From assembly GCF_002727125.1 (NCBI RefSeq), contig NZ_NHOA01000043.1:62001-126000 (forward strand): 64,000 nucleotides of DNA. Direction: 5' to 3'. Source of the DNA: Halorubrum persicum (GTDB lineage: Archaea > Halobacteriota > Halobacteria > Halobacteriales > Haloferacaceae). The position numbers were made by a program, and so were the translations under genes. Below, piece by piece: positions 61,575-64,000 of the stretch; position 1 is the stretch's first letter; the number at the start of each line of letters is the position of its first letter. The notes beneath the pieces were generated by a model. That model did not search any database and was not told where the DNA came from. It was given only the letters and a program-made list of their open reading frames with translations.

Positions 61575-61793
61575 AATGGTATGTGAGCCCGTGAGGGCCT
61601 CGTAGGTCGATGTTATGTTGGTTACCTCTTAGGGCTTGCTATGGAATCACAAGAGACGATCATGTAGGACCGTCCCGATCGGCTCTCGCGACCGTTCGTA
61701 TCGCTCGCCGCCGACCGCGTGGGTCGATCGTCCGCCGCTCCGATCGGGACGCCCTTCCGCGTCCTTTTACTCGCCGGCCCCCCGACGGACCGT

Positions 61794-62591
61794 ATGCTCA
61801 CGTTCATCGGTCTCGGACTCTACGACGAGCGGTCGATAACCGTCGAGGGGCGCGAAGCGCTCCGGTCCGCGGACCGGGTCTTCGCCGAGTTTTACACCAG
61901 CAAACTGGTCGGCGCCGGCGTCGAGGAGTTGGAGGCGTATCACGACGCGGAGATCGAGGTCCGGTCGCGCGAGGGCGTCGAACAGGACCCGGAAGCGATC
62001 CTCTCGGCGGCGGACGACGGGCACGCCGCGTTCCTCACCGCCGGTGACACGATGATCTCGACGACCCACACCGACCTCCGGCTGCGCGCCGAGGAGCGCG
62101 GGATCGACACCCGCGTGATCCACGGCGTGACCGCCCAGTCGGCCGCGTCGAGCCTGACCGGGCTCCAGAACTACCGGTTCGGGAAGGCGACGACGCTCCC
62201 GTTCCCGTACGCCCACGGCGGCGACGACGTGCCCGGAAGCGTGGTCGACACCATCGAGGCGAACCGCGAGCGGGGGCTCCACACCGTCGTCTACCTCGAC
62301 ATCAAGGTCGGCACCGGGCCGACCGGCCCCGACCCGGATCACGAGGAGTACATGGCCGCCGACGTCGCCGCCGGCCTGCTCGCCGACGGGTGGGAGGACG
62401 CGCTCGCGGTCGTCGTCGCCCGCGCCGGATCGCCCGACTCGGTCGTCGCCGCGGACCGCCTGAGCGCGCTCGCGGACCGCGAGTTCGGCGACCCGCTCCA
62501 CCTGCTCGTGATCCCCGGCGACCTTCACCACGTCGAGGCCGACGCGCTCGCCGGGCTGGCGGGCGCGCCGGCGGACCTCGTCGAGGAGTGA
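61794..62591 (+). CDS. dph5: Diphthine synthase
   Basis: SAM-dependent methyltransferase of 265 residues that trimethylates the modified histidine of elongation factor 2 on the way to diphthamide. The tetrapyrrole-methylase-type motifs are clear: MLTFIGLGLYDERSITVEGREAL, FLTAGDTMISTTHTDLRLRAEERG and VIHGVTAQSAASSLTGLQNYRFGKATTLPFP. DIKVG and VARAGSP follow. A CCTTTTACTC box 22-31 nt before the ATG suggests a leaderless message. It is a single gene, divergent from the oxidoreductase. Confidence 0.94.
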   Translation: MLTFIGLGLYDERSITVEGREALRSADRVFAEFYTSKLVGAGVEELEAYHDAEIEVRSREGVEQDPEAILSAADDGHAAFLTAGDTMISTTHTDLRLRAEERGIDTRVIHGVTAQSAASSLTGLQNYRFGKATTLPFPYAHGGDDVPGSVVDTIEANRERGLHTVVYLDIKVGTGPTGPDPDHEEYMAADVAAGLLADGWEDALAVVVARAGSPDSVVAADRLSALADREFGDPLHLLVIPGDLHHVEADALAGLAGAPADLVEE

Positions 62592-62657
62592 GCGCGGCGG
62601 GGCGTCCGACCCCAGCGACCGGTCGTTTGATATTCCCATCTCGCGTCACCATACCAC

Positions 62658-63044
62658 ATGACCGATATCCCAGTCGAGCGGCTGATGTCGACCGAGCTCG
62701 TCACGATCGGATCGGGGGCGGCCGCAGCGGACGCGGCCGAACGCATGTTGGAAACCGGCGTGAGTTCGGTTCTCGTCGTCGACGACGACGGGCGCCTCGC
62801 CGGTCTGATCACCGCGACCGACTTCGTGTCGCTCGTTCGGCGGAACGACCCGGAGGACGAGACGCCCGTCGAGGCGTTCATGACGACGGAGATCGCCACC
62901 GTGTCTCCCGACGATTCCGTCGAGGAGCTCGCGGAGCCGACGGACGAGGGGTACACGCACCTGCCGGTCGTCGACGCGGAGAGCCAGCTGGTCGGGATGG
63001 TCTCGACGACCGACCTCACGGCGTACCTCTCCGGACAGCGGTGA
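62658..63044 (+). CDS. CBS-pair protein 1
   Basis: A 128-residue stand-alone CBS-domain pair (about 5-60 and 70-125): VERLMSTELVTIGSGAAAADAAERM, VLVVDDDGRLAGLITATDF, then VEAFMTTEIATVSPDDSVEEL and LPVVDAESQLVGMVSTTDL. CBS pairs bind AMP/ATP or SAM and act as regulatory modules. A GATATTCCC element about 30 nt upstream is the probable TATA region. Partner unknown. Confidence 0.9.
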   Translation: MTDIPVERLMSTELVTIGSGAAAADAAERMLETGVSSVLVVDDDGRLAGLITATDFVSLVRRNDPEDETPVEAFMTTEIATVSPDDSVEELAEPTDEGYTHLPVVDAESQLVGMVSTTDLTAYLSGQR

Positions 63045-63132
63045 GCCGCTCGCCGCCCCGCCGCGGAAGTCGGGGTGACCGGAGGGGTCGCCTACCGGAA
63101 GAGTAATCAAATATGCTATCACATCACACAGT

Positions 63133-63507
63133 ATGGATTTGAACGACCGGACTCGCGTCAGCGAGGTCATGTCGACGCCGCTCGAAACGATCGGAGCCGA
63201 CGAGCCGCTCCGAGAGGCGGCCCGGCGGATGAACGGGGACGACATCAGCGCGCTCGTCGTGACGACCGGCGGGGGCTGTATCGTCACCCAAAGCGACATC
63301 GTCGGAGCCGTCGCCGCGGGCAGAGACCTCGACAGTGCGGTGGTTCGCGACGTGATGACCGAAAACGTCGAGACCGTGACGCCCGATCTCATGATGGAGG
63401 AGGTCGCGGCGATGATGACGATGTACGGCGTGAAACACCTCCCCGTCGTCGACGACGACTACGTCGGCATGGTCTCGTCGACCGACGTGGCCGAACACCT
63501 GTCCTAA
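63133..63507 (+). CDS. CBS-pair protein 2
   Basis: A 124-residue CBS pair similar to its neighbour: VSEVMSTPLETIGADEPLREAARRM, ISALVVTTGGGCIVTQSDIVG, then VRDVMTENVETVTPDLMMEEVAAMM and HLPVVDDDYVGMVSSTDVAEHLS. It has a separate AT-rich promoter (ATCAAATATGCTATCAC) in the 88-nt spacer after the first CBS gene. The pair may be paralogues arisen by duplication. Confidence 0.9.
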   Translation: MDLNDRTRVSEVMSTPLETIGADEPLREAARRMNGDDISALVVTTGGGCIVTQSDIVGAVAAGRDLDSAVVRDVMTENVETVTPDLMMEEVAAMMTMYGVKHLPVVDDDYVGMVSSTDVAEHLS

Positions 63508-63532
63508 CCGGGGCGGCAAGAGCCCCAGGCGG

Positions 63533-64000
63533 TTACAGGAGCAGCAGCGGCACGCCGACAGCCATCCCCGCCGCGATCAACACGAGGTTCCAGAACAACA
63601 CCGGCCGGATCAGCTCGCGCGCGATGCTCGCGGCGAACGCCGTCTTCACGAGGACGCTCGCGAGCGTCCCCGCGACGACCCCCGTGACCGCGGTGTCGAC
63701 GGTGATCTGTCCGGTCCCTAAAAGTGAGACGGCCGTGGTCGTCGCCGTCCCGGAGGAGACGAGCCCAGCGAGGAACGACGTGGCGACGAACCCACTGGCG
63801 CCGAACGCGCGCTCGGCGCCCGCCGAAACGACCAGCACGAGGAGGAACAGCGCCCCGAACGTCAGGGCGTTCCGGAGGCTGAACGGCGAGGTGAGCTCCG
63901 CCTCCATCGTCGTCCGCCAGTCGCTGCGCCACACCGCGATCCCCACGCCGGCGACCGTGATCGCGCCCAGCGGCGCGCCGACGATCAGGGCGGCTTCGGG
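63533..64000 (-). CDS. DUF4010/MgtC-type membrane protein (partial, 5' end beyond window)
   Basis: The last 155 codons of a membrane protein that runs off the window edge. Hydrophobic segments include LIVGAPLGAITVAGVGIAVW, NALTFGALFLLVLVVSAGAERAFG, VATSFLAGLVSSGTATTTAVSL and LFWNLVLIAAGMAVGVPLLLL. The GLVSSGTATTTAVSLLGTGQ segment matches the C-terminal DUF4010 part of MgtC/SapB-family proteins. It is convergent with the CBS genes, 25 nt apart. Transport role unknown. Confidence 0.8.
   Translation of the reverse strand, partial: PEAALIVGAPLGAITVAGVGIAVWRSDWRTTMEAELTSPFSLRNALTFGALFLLVLVVSAGAERAFGASGFVATSFLAGLVSSGTATTTAVSLLGTGQITVDTAVTGVVAGTLASVLVKTAFAASIARELIRPVLFWNLVLIAAGMAVGVPLLLL

Overview
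The window is chromosomal DNA of a halophilic archaeon (class Halobacteria). It is very GC-rich, its proteins are strongly acidic, and most genes start 25-35 nt after a short AT-rich TATA-like element with no ribosome-binding site (leaderless style). It also carries archaeal markers: SBDS/Sdo1, Dph5, an ATP-dependent DNA ligase, a UPF0212 protein, an archaeal SRP RNA and GatCA. The overall style suggests Halorubrum or a close relative; that assignment is inference. I see no insertion sequence, CRISPR array, tRNA or rRNA. This is core chromosome rather than an accessory island.

Layout. 0-7 kb: ribH, a class I aminotransferase, a universal stress protein, gatC-gatA, a four-helix membrane protein, a DUF5797-type regulator and coaBC. 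7-16 kb: a nine-gene cation/proton antiporter (Mrp/Mbh-type) operon running mrpE-F-G, an MbhD/MbhE-like subunit, mrpB, mrpC and three NuoL/M/N-like subunits, most joined by 4-nt stop/start overlaps. 16-25 kb: an FG-GAP/ASPIC-UnbV protein, a small zinc-finger protein, sdo1, a YbaK deacylase, the zinc uptake system znuACB, and small genes (DCC thiol protein, DUF123 nuclease-like protein, thioesterase, DUF151 nuclease). 25-30 kb: a membrane-tethered winged-helix regulator divergent from a TraB-family protein and an M50 intramembrane protease, then purM. 30-34 kb: a siroheme nitrite/sulfite reductase, tiny acidic genes and an XRE-CBS regulator.

34-42.5 kb is the branched-chain amino acid cluster on the minus strand: leuA, ilvB, ilvN, ilvC, leuC, leuD, leuB. 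It makes valine/isoleucine precursors and then leucine. In this sequence leuA is broken by a one-base frameshift near its N-terminus. Very short coupled reading frames precede ilvB and lie between ilvC and leuC. 42.7-51 kb: a GCS2-family ligase, DNA ligase, a metallo-beta-lactamase-fold protein, and the cobalamin importer btuF/btuC-btuD arranged divergently. A 426-nt stretch without genes after btuD holds the SRP (7S) RNA gene on the minus strand. 51-64 kb: small membrane and acidic proteins, an aldo/keto reductase, a PNPOx-like protein, ileS, a GNAT acetyltransferase, an Lrp regulator next to a two-subunit 2-oxoacid:ferredoxin oxidoreductase, dph5, two CBS-pair proteins and the 3' part of a DUF4010-type membrane protein cut by the window edge.

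The points most worth a second look are the leuA frameshift and its hairpin, the coupled mini-ORFs in the ilv-leu operon, a pair of GC-flanked TATA palindromes before ilvB, loss of the conserved TM7 lysine in one antiporter subunit, a possible regulated-proteolysis circuit (wHTH-TM / TraB / M50), a structured element after purM, and several operator-like palindromes at regulator promoters.
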